A stretch of DNA of 24,063 nucleotides from JBHIDJ01 sp046760105 (GTDB taxonomy: Bacteria; Pseudomonadota; Gammaproteobacteria; Acidiferrobacterales; SPGG2), in contig JBHIDJ010000041.1 of NCBI GenBank assembly GCA_046760105.1, forward strand, positions 1 to 24,063. The letters are read 5' to 3'. The notes beneath the pieces are model-generated. The model had not been told where the DNA came from and did no database searches. It worked only from the letters and a program-made list of their open reading frames with translations. Of this stretch, positions 14,925 to 23,268 are shown in pieces (the stretch's first letter is position 1; each line of letters opens with the position of its first letter). The translations under genes were made by a program, and so were the position numbers.

Positions 14925-16927
14925 GCACCGCCATCGCGGTCCGCGAAGTACGCGATGGATTGCGGCTCCATCCCTGGCTCGTTGCGTGGGCTGCCGCATT
15001 CGCAGCCAGCCTGGTTATCTACCTGTTCCGGGACCTCTGGCCTTGGGCCTGGCAATATCCTCGCGAGGGGTATATCCCGCTGCGTTTCTGGATCAGTGAC
15101 TTCATGAAGTGGCTGATTAATGACTTTGACCTTGGACTCTTTACTTTTAAGGAATTTACGCGATCGATCGCGTGGCTTCTCAACTGGCCGCTGACCACGG
15201 CCCAGGGGCTGCTCTCGTCGGGCTTTAAGCTCACGTTGGGTGAAAACGCGGTTGCGCACATCCCGCGCCTCTCGTGGCTGGCGGTCGTTGCGGTGGTCGC
15301 AATCCTGGGCTATTACGCCCGTAGTTGGAAGCTAGCTCTTCTCGCCGGCGCTTGTTTTTTCTATCTCGCCGTGTTCGGGCAGTGGGACAGCGCTATGGTA
15401 ACCCTGTCCTCGATTATTATCGCGGTACCGATTGGCGTGATAGCAGGATTGCTCGTCGGTATCGTCGGATTCCGCCACCAACGTGCCGAGGCGGCAATCA
15501 CACCTATCCTCGACCTCATGCAGACAGTACCGGTTTTTGCCTACCTGGTGCCGGTGCTGTTCCTGTTCGGCTTCGGGCCGGTGGCGGCGATGATCGCCAC
15601 GATTGTCTACGCGATGCCACCGATGGTTCGCTGCACTATGCTCTCACTCAAGCAAGTGCCAACTGAGATTGTCGATTTCGGTCACATGGCCGGTTGCACG
15701 CGACGTCAACTGTTGTGGAAGATACAGATTCCATCGGCGCGCCCGACGCTCATGGTCGGCGTGAACCAGGTAATCATGTTATCTCTCAACATGGTGATCA
15801 TTGCCTCGATGATCGGTGCTGGTGGTTTGGGGTTCGATGTGCTTTCGTCACTCAAGCGCCTTCGCATTGGCGAAGGTATTGAAGCGGGACTCGCTATCAC
15901 CCTGCTTGCGATCGCGCTTGACCGGCTGAGTCAAGCCTTTGCCAATCGCCCTCCTCCAACACATCAGGAGATACCGCAGAGCTTTGTGCGCCGTCACCCG
16001 CATCTGGTTGCGGCACTGAGCGTGATCGCCGCTACCACACTCTTCGGTTTTTTTCTCCGTGCGCTGCAGTCTTACCCAGAAGGCCTGCTCATCACCACTG
16101 GACGGTTCTGGACGGACCTCGTCTCCTGGATCAACATCAACTTTTTCGATCAGCTCGACGCTGCAAAGTCTTGGCTTTTGCTCAACCTCCTGATTCCCAT
16201 AAAACGCTTCCTATTGGCCCTCCCGTGGACTGCTGTCGCTGGACTTGTGGCACTGGCTGGATACCAACTTGGCGGGCTGCGTCTGGCCGCCGCGGCTGCT
16301 GCACTCACGTTATTTATGGCCGTGACCGGGAACTGGGAGAAGTCGATGATTTCGGTGTATCTGTGTGGTATCTCTGTGATCATTGCGTCATGCATCGGTA
16401 TACCGATCGGCATATGGGCCGCACGCCGTGAGCGTGTTCACCGTGGCGTGCAAGTTATCATCGATACGCTGCAGACCCTGCCGTCTTTTGTTTATTTGAT
16501 ACCGGTAGTCATGCTATTTCGGGTTGGTGACTTCTCGGCGATGATCGCGATCGTCGCGTACGCGCTGGCGCCCGCCATTCGCTACACCGCCCACGGCATC
16601 CGCCAGGTCCCACCCTCGCTGATCGAAGCCGCCCAGGCATTCGGTTGTACCCGACGGCAGCTCCTGTGGCGCGTGCAGCTGCCCATTGCCCTGCCGGAAA
16701 TCATGCTCGGGATCAACCAGGTGATCATGATGGCATTGGCCATGCTGGTGATTACCGCATTGGTAGGTACGCGAGATCTGGGCCAGGAAGTCTATATTGC
16801 GCTTACCAAGGCCGACACCGGGCGAGGTATCGTGGCCGGGGTGTGTGTCGCATTTATTGCCATCATCGCCGACCGCCTCATCAGTGCCTGGGCCAAACGT
16901 AAGAAACAGGAACTGGGGTTAGCCTAG
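14921..16927 (+). CDS. Quaternary-amine ABC importer, double-length fused permease (ProW family)
   Basis: A 668-residue membrane protein containing two complete ProW-type permease units in one chain. The EAA-loop signature GCTRRQLLW occurs twice, in HMAGCTRRQLLWKIQIP (from G254) and QAFGCTRRQLLWRVQLP (from G575), a period of 321 residues, each followed by a similar segment with GVNQVIM / GINQVIM and GAGGLG / GTRDLG. Each half also has an LDLMQTVPVFAYLVPV / IDTLQTLPSFVYLIPV motif. A normal permease of this family is about 280-400 residues and works as a dimer, so this chain probably forms the whole transmembrane channel alone. The start overlaps the ATPase stop. Confidence 0.9.
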   Translation: MSTAIAVREVRDGLRLHPWLVAWAAAFAASLVIYLFRDLWPWAWQYPREGYIPLRFWISDFMKWLINDFDLGLFTFKEFTRSIAWLLNWPLTTAQGLLSSGFKLTLGENAVAHIPRLSWLAVVAVVAILGYYARSWKLALLAGACFFYLAVFGQWDSAMVTLSSIIIAVPIGVIAGLLVGIVGFRHQRAEAAITPILDLMQTVPVFAYLVPVLFLFGFGPVAAMIATIVYAMPPMVRCTMLSLKQVPTEIVDFGHMAGCTRRQLLWKIQIPSARPTLMVGVNQVIMLSLNMVIIASMIGAGGLGFDVLSSLKRLRIGEGIEAGLAITLLAIALDRLSQAFANRPPPTHQEIPQSFVRRHPHLVAALSVIAATTLFGFFLRALQSYPEGLLITTGRFWTDLVSWININFFDQLDAAKSWLLLNLLIPIKRFLLALPWTAVAGLVALAGYQLGGLRLAAAAAALTLFMAVTGNWEKSMISVYLCGISVIIASCIGIPIGIWAARRERVHRGVQVIIDTLQTLPSFVYLIPVVMLFRVGDFSAMIAIVAYALAPAIRYTAHGIRQVPPSLIEAAQAFGCTRRQLLWRVQLPIALPEIMLGINQVIMMALAMLVITALVGTRDLGQEVYIALTKADTGRGIVAGVCVAFIAIIADRLISAWAKRKKQELGLA

Positions 16928-17021
16928 TACTAGTAATAGCGGCGATATGGCAGAGAACAAAGAATGGTAAAGCCGTTTGTCCTTTGTCGATAATGGGACC
17001 GAATAAACACAAGAGAAAACG
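16928..17021. other. Short gap with a possible third heptamer remnant
   Basis: This 94-nt gap carries GAACAAA, GAATGGT (16955-16968) and GTTTGTC, CTTTGTC (16975-16988), two plus two 7-nt units in inverted relation. This is much weaker than arrays A and B. The purine-rich AAGAGAAAACG just before the next ATG is the likely ribosome binding site. Confidence 0.25.
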
Positions 17022-17897
17022 ATGACCGACGCACGGGATAAAGCTGCGAAACTAGCTTGTTGGAAAAATCCAGTTGATCCGCAGCCGGTAAGCGGTGGCA
17101 TTACAAACGCCAACTTTGTGGTCGACGATGGGGGCAGCCGATATTTTGTGCGTATCGGTGACGATATCCCCATCCATGGCGTCATGCGTTTTAATGAGGT
17201 AGCGGCAAGCCGCGCCGCCCACGCCGCGGGGGTTTCGCCGGAAGTGACCTACCACGAACCCGGCGTCATCGTGATGCGCTTCATCGACGGGCGCACACTA
17301 CAGGCGGAGGACGTTCGCGAGTCGGCCAATCTTGACCGGATTGTGCCACTGATAAAGCGTTGTCACCACGAGATCCCCAAGCATTTCCGAGGCCCGGCAC
17401 TCGTGTTTTGGGTCTTCCAGGTGTTACGTGACTATGCAAACACGCTGCGTGACGCATCCAGCCGAATGATGCCAGAGTTACCGCGGCTGATGACAGCGGC
17501 GGAGAAACTCGAACAGACCGTGGGTTCAATCAAATTACTGTTTGGTCATAACGATCTGCTCGCCGGAAACTTTATCGATGACGGCGAACGACTCTGGCTG
17601 ATTGACTGGGACTATGCTGGTTTTAACAGCCCGTTGTTCGATCTGGGTGGACTCGCCTCAAACAATGAGTTTTCTGCTGGACAAGAGGATTGGTTACTCG
17701 AGACGTATTTTGAGACACCGGTGACCGACGAGCTGCGCCGGCGTTATGCCGCTATGAAATGTGCCTCGCTGTTACGCGAGAGCATGTGGAGCATGGTATC
17801 CGAAATCTATTTGACTATTGATTTTGATTACGTTGCCTACACCACTGAGAACCTGCAGCGGTTCGAAAAGGCGTGGGCTGACTTTCAGCAAATGTAA
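17022..17897 (+). CDS. Choline/ethanolamine kinase-like phosphotransferase (first copy)
   Basis: A 291-residue cytoplasmic kinase of the choline kinase/LicA/APH superfamily. It has the N-terminal GGITNANFVV nucleotide loop, the Brenner motif H176-N-D178-LLAGN183, and the metal-binding D195 in LIDWDYAGFNSPLFDLGGL. The family transfers phosphate from ATP to a hydroxyl of choline, ethanolamine, thiamine or similar small molecules. It lies directly after the importer and 8 nt before the FAD/GcvT dehydrogenase, so it may phosphorylate the imported amine or a breakdown product. A diverged second copy follows the dehydrogenase. Substrate unknown. Confidence 0.88.
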   Translation: MTDARDKAAKLACWKNPVDPQPVSGGITNANFVVDDGGSRYFVRIGDDIPIHGVMRFNEVAASRAAHAAGVSPEVTYHEPGVIVMRFIDGRTLQAEDVRESANLDRIVPLIKRCHHEIPKHFRGPALVFWVFQVLRDYANTLRDASSRMMPELPRLMTAAEKLEQTVGSIKLLFGHNDLLAGNFIDDGERLWLIDWDYAGFNSPLFDLGGLASNNEFSAGQEDWLLETYFETPVTDELRRRYAAMKCASLLRESMWSMVSEIYLTIDFDYVAYTTENLQRFEKAWADFQQM

Positions 17898-17905
17898 CGA
17901 GCGTA

Positions 17906-20350
17906 ATGCCTTCCTTCCCAACTCATGCGCGGGTCGTCATCATCGGTGGCGGCATCATGGGGTGCAGCACGGCCTATCATTTAGCGAAGCTCGGTTGGAA
18001 GGACGTAGTCCTGCTCGAACGCAAGAAGCTGACGAGCGGATCGACCTTTCACGCGGCAGGGCTTGTCGGCCAGCTGCGTAACAATGCCAACATCACACAG
18101 CTCCTTAAGAACAGCGTCGAGCTCTACGACAGATTGGAGAAAGAGACGGGTCAGGCCAGTGGTTGGAAAATGGTGGGTGGACTGCGTCTCGCCTGCAACG
18201 AGGCACGCATGATCGAGCTCAAGCGGCAGGCTACAACCGCCCACAGCTTCGGACTGGAGATGCACCTGCTGAGTCCCAAGGAAGCACAAAGACTGTGGCC
18301 GCTCATGGACATATCCGACATAGTCGGCGCCGCCTACCTTCCTACGGATGGCCAGGCGAATCCGTCTGATATTACACAGGCGCTGGCCAAGGGCGCGCGC
18401 CAAAGAGGTGTACAGATTATCGAAGGCTGTGCGGTTACGGCGATCCACGTAACGGGCGGGCGTGTCAGCGGCGTCTCGACCGAACAAGGAGACATTCAGT
18501 GTGAGATCGTTGTGAACTGCGCGGGCCAATGGGCTAAGGAAGTCGGCCGTTTAGCAGATGTGACTGTGCCAGTACAGGCGGTGCAACACCAATATCTGGT
18601 AACCGAACCGATCGAGGATGTGCGGCGTGACCTGCCGACGCTCAGAGACCCGGACCGACTCACGTACTTCAAGGAGGAAGTCGGTGGACTTGTCATGGGT
18701 GGCTACGAGCCAAGTCCTATCCCGTGGGCGCTCGACGGTATCCCCATAGATTTCCACTTCACGTTGCTCGATTCAAACTGGGATCACTTCGAACAGCTCA
18801 TGGATCAGGCGCTCGAGCGCGTACCGGCACTGCAGCATGCGGGTATCAAGGAACTGATAAACGGTCCTGAGGCGTTCACGCCCGATGGCAACTTTATCTT
18901 GGGCGAGGCGCCGGAAGTGGCGGGCTTCTTTGTCGGCTGCGGCTTCAATGCGTTTGGCATCGCCAGCGGGGGTGGCGCCGGTCGTGCGCTCGCCGAGTGG
19001 ATCGCGGACGGACAGCCACCGTTCGACCTATGGCCGGTCGACATACGGCGCTTCGGTCACGTGCACACCGATGATACTTGGGTACGCACGCGCACGCTTG
19101 AACTTTATGGCAAACACTACACGATTGCCTGGCCACACGAAGAGCACGAAAGCGCTCGACCAGTGCGGCTGTCGCCGCTCTACAGCCGACTGAAAGAACA
19201 ACACGCCTGCTTTGGCTCGAAACTGGGCTGGGAGCGGCCCAACTGGTTCGCGCGCGACGGCATGGAACCCAAAGACGAATACTCGTTTGGCCGACAGAAC
19301 TGGTTTGAAGCCGTGGGTAACGAGCACAAGGCGTGTCGTGAGCGGGTAGCGCTGTTTGACGCAAGCTCATTTGCGAAATTCGTCATGGTGGGACGTGAGG
19401 CTGAAGCGGCACTCTCCTGGATCTGTGCCAACGACGTGACCAAGCCACCAGGCAAACTCGTTTACACGCAAATGCTAAACGCCCGCGGTGGCATCGAATG
19501 CGATCTAACTGTGACGCGGTTGGCGGAAGATCGCTACTATCTCGTCACCGGCACTGGCTTTGCGACGCACGATTTCGCCTGGATCGTGCGTAACATTCCA
19601 AAAGACGCAAGTGCACGCCTTATAGACGACACCTCGGCCTACGCCACGCTCTCGCTCATGGGCCCGCATGCGCGTGACGTGCTGCAACGAGTCACGGATG
19701 ATGATGTGTCCAACGACGCATTCCCATTTGCTACGGCAAGAGAGATCCACATCGCCCGTGCACCGGTATGGGCGCTTCGTATAACGTATGTCGGCGAGCT
19801 TGGCTGGGAACTGCATGTGCCTACCGAGTCGGCCGCGACGGTATACGACCAGCTGATGCAGGCAGGAAGCGAATTCGACATCGTCAATGCCGGCTACCGC
19901 GCCATCGAGTCGTTGCGTCTCGAGAAAGGCTATCGCGCCTGGGGTGCCGATATCGGTCCGGACTACACGCCGCTCGAGGCAGGGCTTGCGTGGGCCGTGA
20001 AACTCAGAAGTAACATTGCCTTCGAGGGTCGCGAAGCGTTAGTGGCGCAACAGCGTACTGAGATTAACAAACAGCTTGCCTGTTTTACGGTCGACGACCC
20101 CAACGTAGTACTACTAGGCCGCGAGACCATTTACCGCAATGGCGAACGGGTTGGCTGGCTTACCAGCGCCGGCTGGGGCTATACGGTGCAAAAGGACATC
20201 GGGTACGGTTATGTGCGAGACCCCGGTGGGGTAGACGTGGATTTTCTGCGATCGGGCACTTATGAACTCGAGGTCGCCACCGAACGCGTTCCCGCCACCT
20301 TACACCTCGTCCCACTTTACGATCCCAAGATGGAGCGTATTAAATGTTAG
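17906..20350 (+). CDS. FAD-dependent dehydrogenase fused to GcvT (dimethylglycine/sarcosine dehydrogenase family)
   Basis: An 814-residue two-part enzyme. The N-terminal DAO-type flavin domain (about 8-375) has VVIIGGGIMG (10-19), E38, and STFHAAGL in which H49 matches the His that covalently holds FAD in dimethylglycine dehydrogenase. A linker domain (about 378-435) precedes a GcvT-type tetrahydrofolate domain (about 440-700, with RAIESLRLEKGYRAWGAD and TPLEAGL) and a GcvT C-terminal barrel. Such enzymes oxidatively remove an N-methyl group and pass the one-carbon unit to tetrahydrofolate as 5,10-methylene-THF. Position between two choline-kinase-like genes and behind a quaternary-amine importer supports an N-methyl amine substrate; which one is open. 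Confidence 0.92.
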   Translation: MPSFPTHARVVIIGGGIMGCSTAYHLAKLGWKDVVLLERKKLTSGSTFHAAGLVGQLRNNANITQLLKNSVELYDRLEKETGQASGWKMVGGLRLACNEARMIELKRQATTAHSFGLEMHLLSPKEAQRLWPLMDISDIVGAAYLPTDGQANPSDITQALAKGARQRGVQIIEGCAVTAIHVTGGRVSGVSTEQGDIQCEIVVNCAGQWAKEVGRLADVTVPVQAVQHQYLVTEPIEDVRRDLPTLRDPDRLTYFKEEVGGLVMGGYEPSPIPWALDGIPIDFHFTLLDSNWDHFEQLMDQALERVPALQHAGIKELINGPEAFTPDGNFILGEAPEVAGFFVGCGFNAFGIASGGGAGRALAEWIADGQPPFDLWPVDIRRFGHVHTDDTWVRTRTLELYGKHYTIAWPHEEHESARPVRLSPLYSRLKEQHACFGSKLGWERPNWFARDGMEPKDEYSFGRQNWFEAVGNEHKACRERVALFDASSFAKFVMVGREAEAALSWICANDVTKPPGKLVYTQMLNARGGIECDLTVTRLAEDRYYLVTGTGFATHDFAWIVRNIPKDASARLIDDTSAYATLSLMGPHARDVLQRVTDDDVSNDAFPFATAREIHIARAPVWALRITYVGELGWELHVPTESAATVYDQLMQAGSEFDIVNAGYRAIESLRLEKGYRAWGADIGPDYTPLEAGLAWAVKLRSNIAFEGREALVAQQRTEINKQLACFTVDDPNVVLLGRETIYRNGERVGWLTSAGWGYTVQKDIGYGYVRDPGGVDVDFLRSGTYELEVATERVPATLHLVPLYDPKMERIKC

Positions 20351-20388
20351 TGCTCGAAAGTCGAAATAAGGATAGCACGAGGACCACT

Positions 20389-20421
20389 ATGTACCCTTTT
20401 CGATCCAAAAGGGGGAGCTGA
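20389..20421 (+). CDS. Ten-codon leader ORF overlapping the second kinase start
   Basis: ATG 20389 opens a 10-residue frame, MYPFRSKRGS, with a GAGG Shine-Dalgarno at 20379-20382 (6-nt spacing). Its TGA overlaps the kinase ATG as TGATG. This suggests translational coupling or a regulatory leader. It is too short to judge by composition. Confidence 0.35.
   Translation: MYPFRSKRGS
20394..20413 (+). promoter_or_regulatory. Hairpin overlapping the kinase ribosome binding site
   Basis: CCCTTTT (20394-20400) pairs perfectly with AAAAGGG (20407-20413) around a 6-nt loop. The right arm takes up the first G residues of GGGGGAG (20411-20417), the only Shine-Dalgarno-like run before the kinase ATG at 20421. 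The hairpin lies entirely inside the 10-codon leader ORF. Confidence 0.45.
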
Positions 20422-21344
20422 TGGAAGAGAGCATCCGCGACGCACTTTCCCGAATTCCACTTTTCAAAGATATCTCGGATGACCTCATCACCCATGAGCG
20501 GTTAGGCGGCCTCACGAATCTGGTCTACAAGATAAGCCGGGAAGGCAGGAATTACCTACTGCGTATCCCAGGCGAGGGGACGGCCACGTACATTGATCGC
20601 AAAGTAGAGGCACACAATGCGCGTGTTGCCGCCGCTGCCGGCGTCTCGGCTGAGGTGCTTTTCTTTGATGAAAGCGACGGGCTCATGTTGTGCGACTACC
20701 TTGATGGTTGCGTTACCATGACACCCGACACATTCAACCGCACGCCTGGTGCGCCAGCGCGCGCGGCGCTTGCGCTCAAGCGCTTGCACGGCTGTGGTCA
20801 GGATTTTGAATTCCGCTTTGAGCTCTTCAATATGATCGACAATTACCTGGATACGCTAGGCAAGCTGGGTGCGACTTTGCCTGATGGTTACCATGACGTG
20901 GTAAAAGAGGCTGAAGTCGTACGCAAGGTTCTCGACGAGAAACCCATGCCGCTAGCACCCTGCCACTGCGACCCGCTGGCCGAGAACTTTCTTGATAACG
21001 GCGAACGTATGTGGATCGTTGACTGGGAGTACTCGGGCATGAACGACCCAATATGGGATCTCGGCGATGTCTCGGTAGAAGCAGGATTCGGAACCGAGCA
21101 GGATAAGGAAATGATGGCAGCCTATTGTGGGGACGACGTCCCAAAGGCGGTCTTCGGTCGCATGGTCATTTACAAGGCCATGTGCGACCTGCTGTGGACG
21201 CTCTGGGGTCTGATCCAGCATGCGAACAAAAACCCGGTCGACGACTTCTGGGCTTATGCAATCAACCGCTTCGAGCGTTGTAAGGCACTGATGGGTAGTG
21301 ACGAGTTCGGCCGCCACGTCAACGCCATGCGCTCCACTGGCTGA
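20421..21344 (+). CDS. Choline/ethanolamine kinase-like phosphotransferase (second copy)
   Basis: A 307-residue kinase of the choline kinase/LicA family, closer to classical LicA than the first copy. It has GGLTNLVYKISREG (nucleotide loop), LLRIPGEGTATYIDRKVEAHN, the Brenner motif H182-C-D184-PLAEN189 and D201 in IVDWEYSGMNDPIWDLGD. The middle residue of HxD is Cys instead of the usual Asn of choline kinases or Gly of aminoglycoside kinases. It follows the dehydrogenase by 70 nt and has its own leader structure, so it may be controlled separately in the same transcript. Likely substrate is an amino alcohol; the pairing with the first kinase is unexplained. Confidence 0.9.
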   Translation: MEESIRDALSRIPLFKDISDDLITHERLGGLTNLVYKISREGRNYLLRIPGEGTATYIDRKVEAHNARVAAAAGVSAEVLFFDESDGLMLCDYLDGCVTMTPDTFNRTPGAPARAALALKRLHGCGQDFEFRFELFNMIDNYLDTLGKLGATLPDGYHDVVKEAEVVRKVLDEKPMPLAPCHCDPLAENFLDNGERMWIVDWEYSGMNDPIWDLGDVSVEAGFGTEQDKEMMAAYCGDDVPKAVFGRMVIYKAMCDLLWTLWGLIQHANKNPVDDFWAYAINRFERCKALMGSDEFGRHVNAMRSTG

Positions 21345-21429
21345 GGGCCTTCGATGGCAACGCTCTCCGACTCACGATGAACCGACGGTCCAAGCGGCTT
21401 ACCATTTGGCGCGCTGAGTAAAAAAGTCT

Positions 21430-21441
21430 TAATTCGAATTA
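21430..21441. promoter_or_regulatory. 12-bp perfect palindrome
   Basis: TAATTCGAATTA is a perfect palindrome in an AT-rich stretch between two convergent genes. It could be an operator, or mark the edge of the AT-rich insert. No function can be assigned. Confidence 0.25.
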
Positions 21442-21484
21442 TTGTCATGAAATTCGCCTCGCCCGAAGCCGTCTTGACGATCGC

Positions 21485-22150
21485 TCACTCGAGACCCACA
21501 TTTCCCTGCCATTGTGGCTTGCTCATTTTTTCGCTAAACGAAGTAAACATTATATTGAAGGAAACGCTTATTCGTTCTCTGTCGCTCATGTTGGGCTCAA
21601 CAGAGTGCAACAGCCAAGCGGGGAACATAACGAGAGTGCCCTCCTCCACGGTCATCACGGCCGAACGTGAATTCGCAGGACCTTGTTCTGACACTGAAGG
21701 CTTGATTATATAAGTTTGAGGCCTTGGATCATCAAAAGTTATAGTATTGGCACCGTTGTCCGCTTGGACATAATAGACACCACTCAAATAATTGTTTGGA
21801 TGAGTATGAGGTACGTGTCCGGTCTGGGCGGCACTTATATTTGCCCAGCATCCGGTAATCTCAAAATCATCATAAACAATTTTTAGAAAATCTAGCACGC
21901 CCTTGGTCGCGACATGAATAAAGGCATTCAATTGTCGGAACTCTTCCAGTTTGTGCAACTCTTGCTCGGTCTGCCATTTGTTACCCGGTTCAAGTGATGG
22001 CTTATCGGCGGTCAGTTCTTTAAGTTTATTTCTTATCTTTTCGTTTATTACTTCATAATCTTCGCGCTTGAGCTGCGTTTTCCAAACGAAAGTTGGAAAT
22101 AACGCTACGACTTCTTTTTTCTCTACCGTCAAGTTACTCGTATCAAACAT
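21485..22150 (-). CDS. 2OG-Fe(II) oxygenase of the 2OG-FeII_Oxy_5 type, probably acquired
   Basis: A 221-residue protein. The N-terminal VVALFPTFVWKTQL is typical of the 2OG-FeII_Oxy_5 (PF13759) family, followed by the core H112-VPHTHPNNYLSGVYYV, distal H182 in FPAWLLHSVEPN and R193 in RERISVSFNI for 2-oxoglutarate. These small oxygenases are found in bacteria and often in marine phages; substrates are mostly unknown. It is the only minus-strand gene after 1 kb. By hand count, three 60-nt lines within it are 38, 43 and 32% GC, against 62% in one line of the neighbouring HAD gene, so recent horizontal acquisition is likely. The ATG is preceded by AAGGG at 22159-22163 on the minus strand. Confidence 0.85.
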   Translation of the reverse strand: MFDTSNLTVEKKEVVALFPTFVWKTQLKREDYEVINEKIRNKLKELTADKPSLEPGNKWQTEQELHKLEEFRQLNAFIHVATKGVLDFLKIVYDDFEITGCWANISAAQTGHVPHTHPNNYLSGVYYVQADNGANTITFDDPRPQTYIIKPSVSEQGPANSRSAVMTVEEGTLVMFPAWLLHSVEPNMSDRERISVSFNIMFTSFSEKMSKPQWQGNVGLE

Positions 22151-22492
22151 TGGGGATTCCCTTGTAAGCCTATCGCAGAGATAGTGTATCGTAATGACAG
22201 CTTGTGTGTTATCGGCGCCACAGTCGTTACCCGCGAATCTGAGGACCGATACGCAACATTTTGGGCGTACGGGCGCGGCTGGTCAAATACCCTATCGAGT
22301 GTTTGTTCCCACGGGAACCTGGTATGGAGACCTCGGCGGTCATGTATAGCTCGCGCTCATTCATTGCATCTTGGCTGTGCAATGCCAATAACCGGCTGCT
22401 GTGTTGCCAGCCCGATTGTGGCTTCGCTTTCTAGTTCGTTTCAGGGCGCGGTAAAATAAGCATATGTTCCGTTTGACCGCTGGAAGCGTTAC
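22151..22492. other. Divergent intergenic region, 342 nt
   Basis: This gap lies between the minus-strand oxygenase and the plus-strand HAD gene. It contains the near-palindrome GTTCCC-AC-GGGAAC (22305-22318), a possible operator. A 91-codon open frame (22184-22459) crosses most of it but looks non-coding, with no domain and no Shine-Dalgarno. No RNA gene or terminator is evident. Confidence 0.4.
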
Positions 22493-23245
22493 ATGATCAA
22501 AGCGATTTCGTTCGACCTGTGGGACACCGTAATCCACGACGAGTCCGATGAGCCGAAGCGTGCAGCCCAAGGACTGCGTTCCAAGAAGGAAGAGCGGCGC
22601 TATCTGGTCTGGGAGGCGTTGAACCGGCTCGAGCCGATCCCCTACGAGACGGTCGCCATGGCCTACGATGTAGCCGATGCCGCCTTCAACCACGTCTGGC
22701 ACGATCAGTATGTCACATGGGCAATCGGCGAGCGGCTTCAGATTCTGCTGAAAGGACTGGGGCGCACGCTGCCCGAAGGTGACTTGGCCGCGATCGTCAA
22801 GGCCCACGAGGAAATGGAGATCACCATACCGCCCGAGCCGGTCGACGGCGTTGCCGACGCACTGGCTGACTTGTCAAGAAACTATAAGCTGTGCGTAGTT
22901 TCTGACGCCATCGTTTCGCCGGCACGCTGCCTGCGACAGTGGTTGGAGATGAATGGACTCAAGCGGCATTTCAGCGGTTTCGCATTCTCTGACGAGGTCG
23001 GCCACTCGAAACCACATCGGGATATGTTTGCCTCGGCCGCTCGCCAGCTCGGCGTCACGATTACGGACATGGTCCATATCGGCGACCGCGACCACAACGA
23101 TATCAAAGGCTCACAGGCATTGGGGATGAGGGCCATCCTGTTTACGGGTACTCGTGAGCGCGATAAGCACATCACGTCGGCAGACGCCATCTGTGAACGC
23201 TATGAAGACCTGCCGGCCATTGTCGAGCGACTCGCGTCTGATTAA
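22493..23245 (+). CDS. HAD-superfamily hydrolase (phosphatase/dehalogenase type)
   Basis: A 250-residue cytoplasmic HAD hydrolase. Motif I is D8-LWD11-T, with D8 the nucleophile; motif II is SD138A (S137); motif III is K173 in HSKPHRDMF; motif IV is GDRDHNDIKG (197-206). A helical cap (about 18-100) with a charged insertion, EPKRAAQGLRSKKEERR, follows motif I. Such enzymes mostly hydrolyse phosphate esters. Given two kinases upstream it might remove phosphate from a pathway intermediate, but the AT-rich insert now separates them. The ATG has GGAAG 6 nt upstream. It is followed 23 nt later by the amidotransferase gene. Confidence 0.88.
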   Translation: MIKAISFDLWDTVIHDESDEPKRAAQGLRSKKEERRYLVWEALNRLEPIPYETVAMAYDVADAAFNHVWHDQYVTWAIGERLQILLKGLGRTLPEGDLAAIVKAHEEMEITIPPEPVDGVADALADLSRNYKLCVVSDAIVSPARCLRQWLEMNGLKRHFSGFAFSDEVGHSKPHRDMFASAARQLGVTITDMVHIGDRDHNDIKGSQALGMRAILFTGTRERDKHITSADAICERYEDLPAIVERLASD

Positions 23246-23268
23246 GGTGTCACCGGGAAAAAACTAAC

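Noticed and set aside
21447..21713. 88-codon plus-strand frame inside the oxygenase gene
   Set aside because: Antisense to the 2OG oxygenase, whose catalytic motifs fix the coding strand.
22184..22459. 91-codon plus-strand frame in the divergent gap
   Set aside because: Composition is rich in Cys, Ser and Arg without any motif, it has no Shine-Dalgarno, and the start would lie in the oxygenase promoter region.
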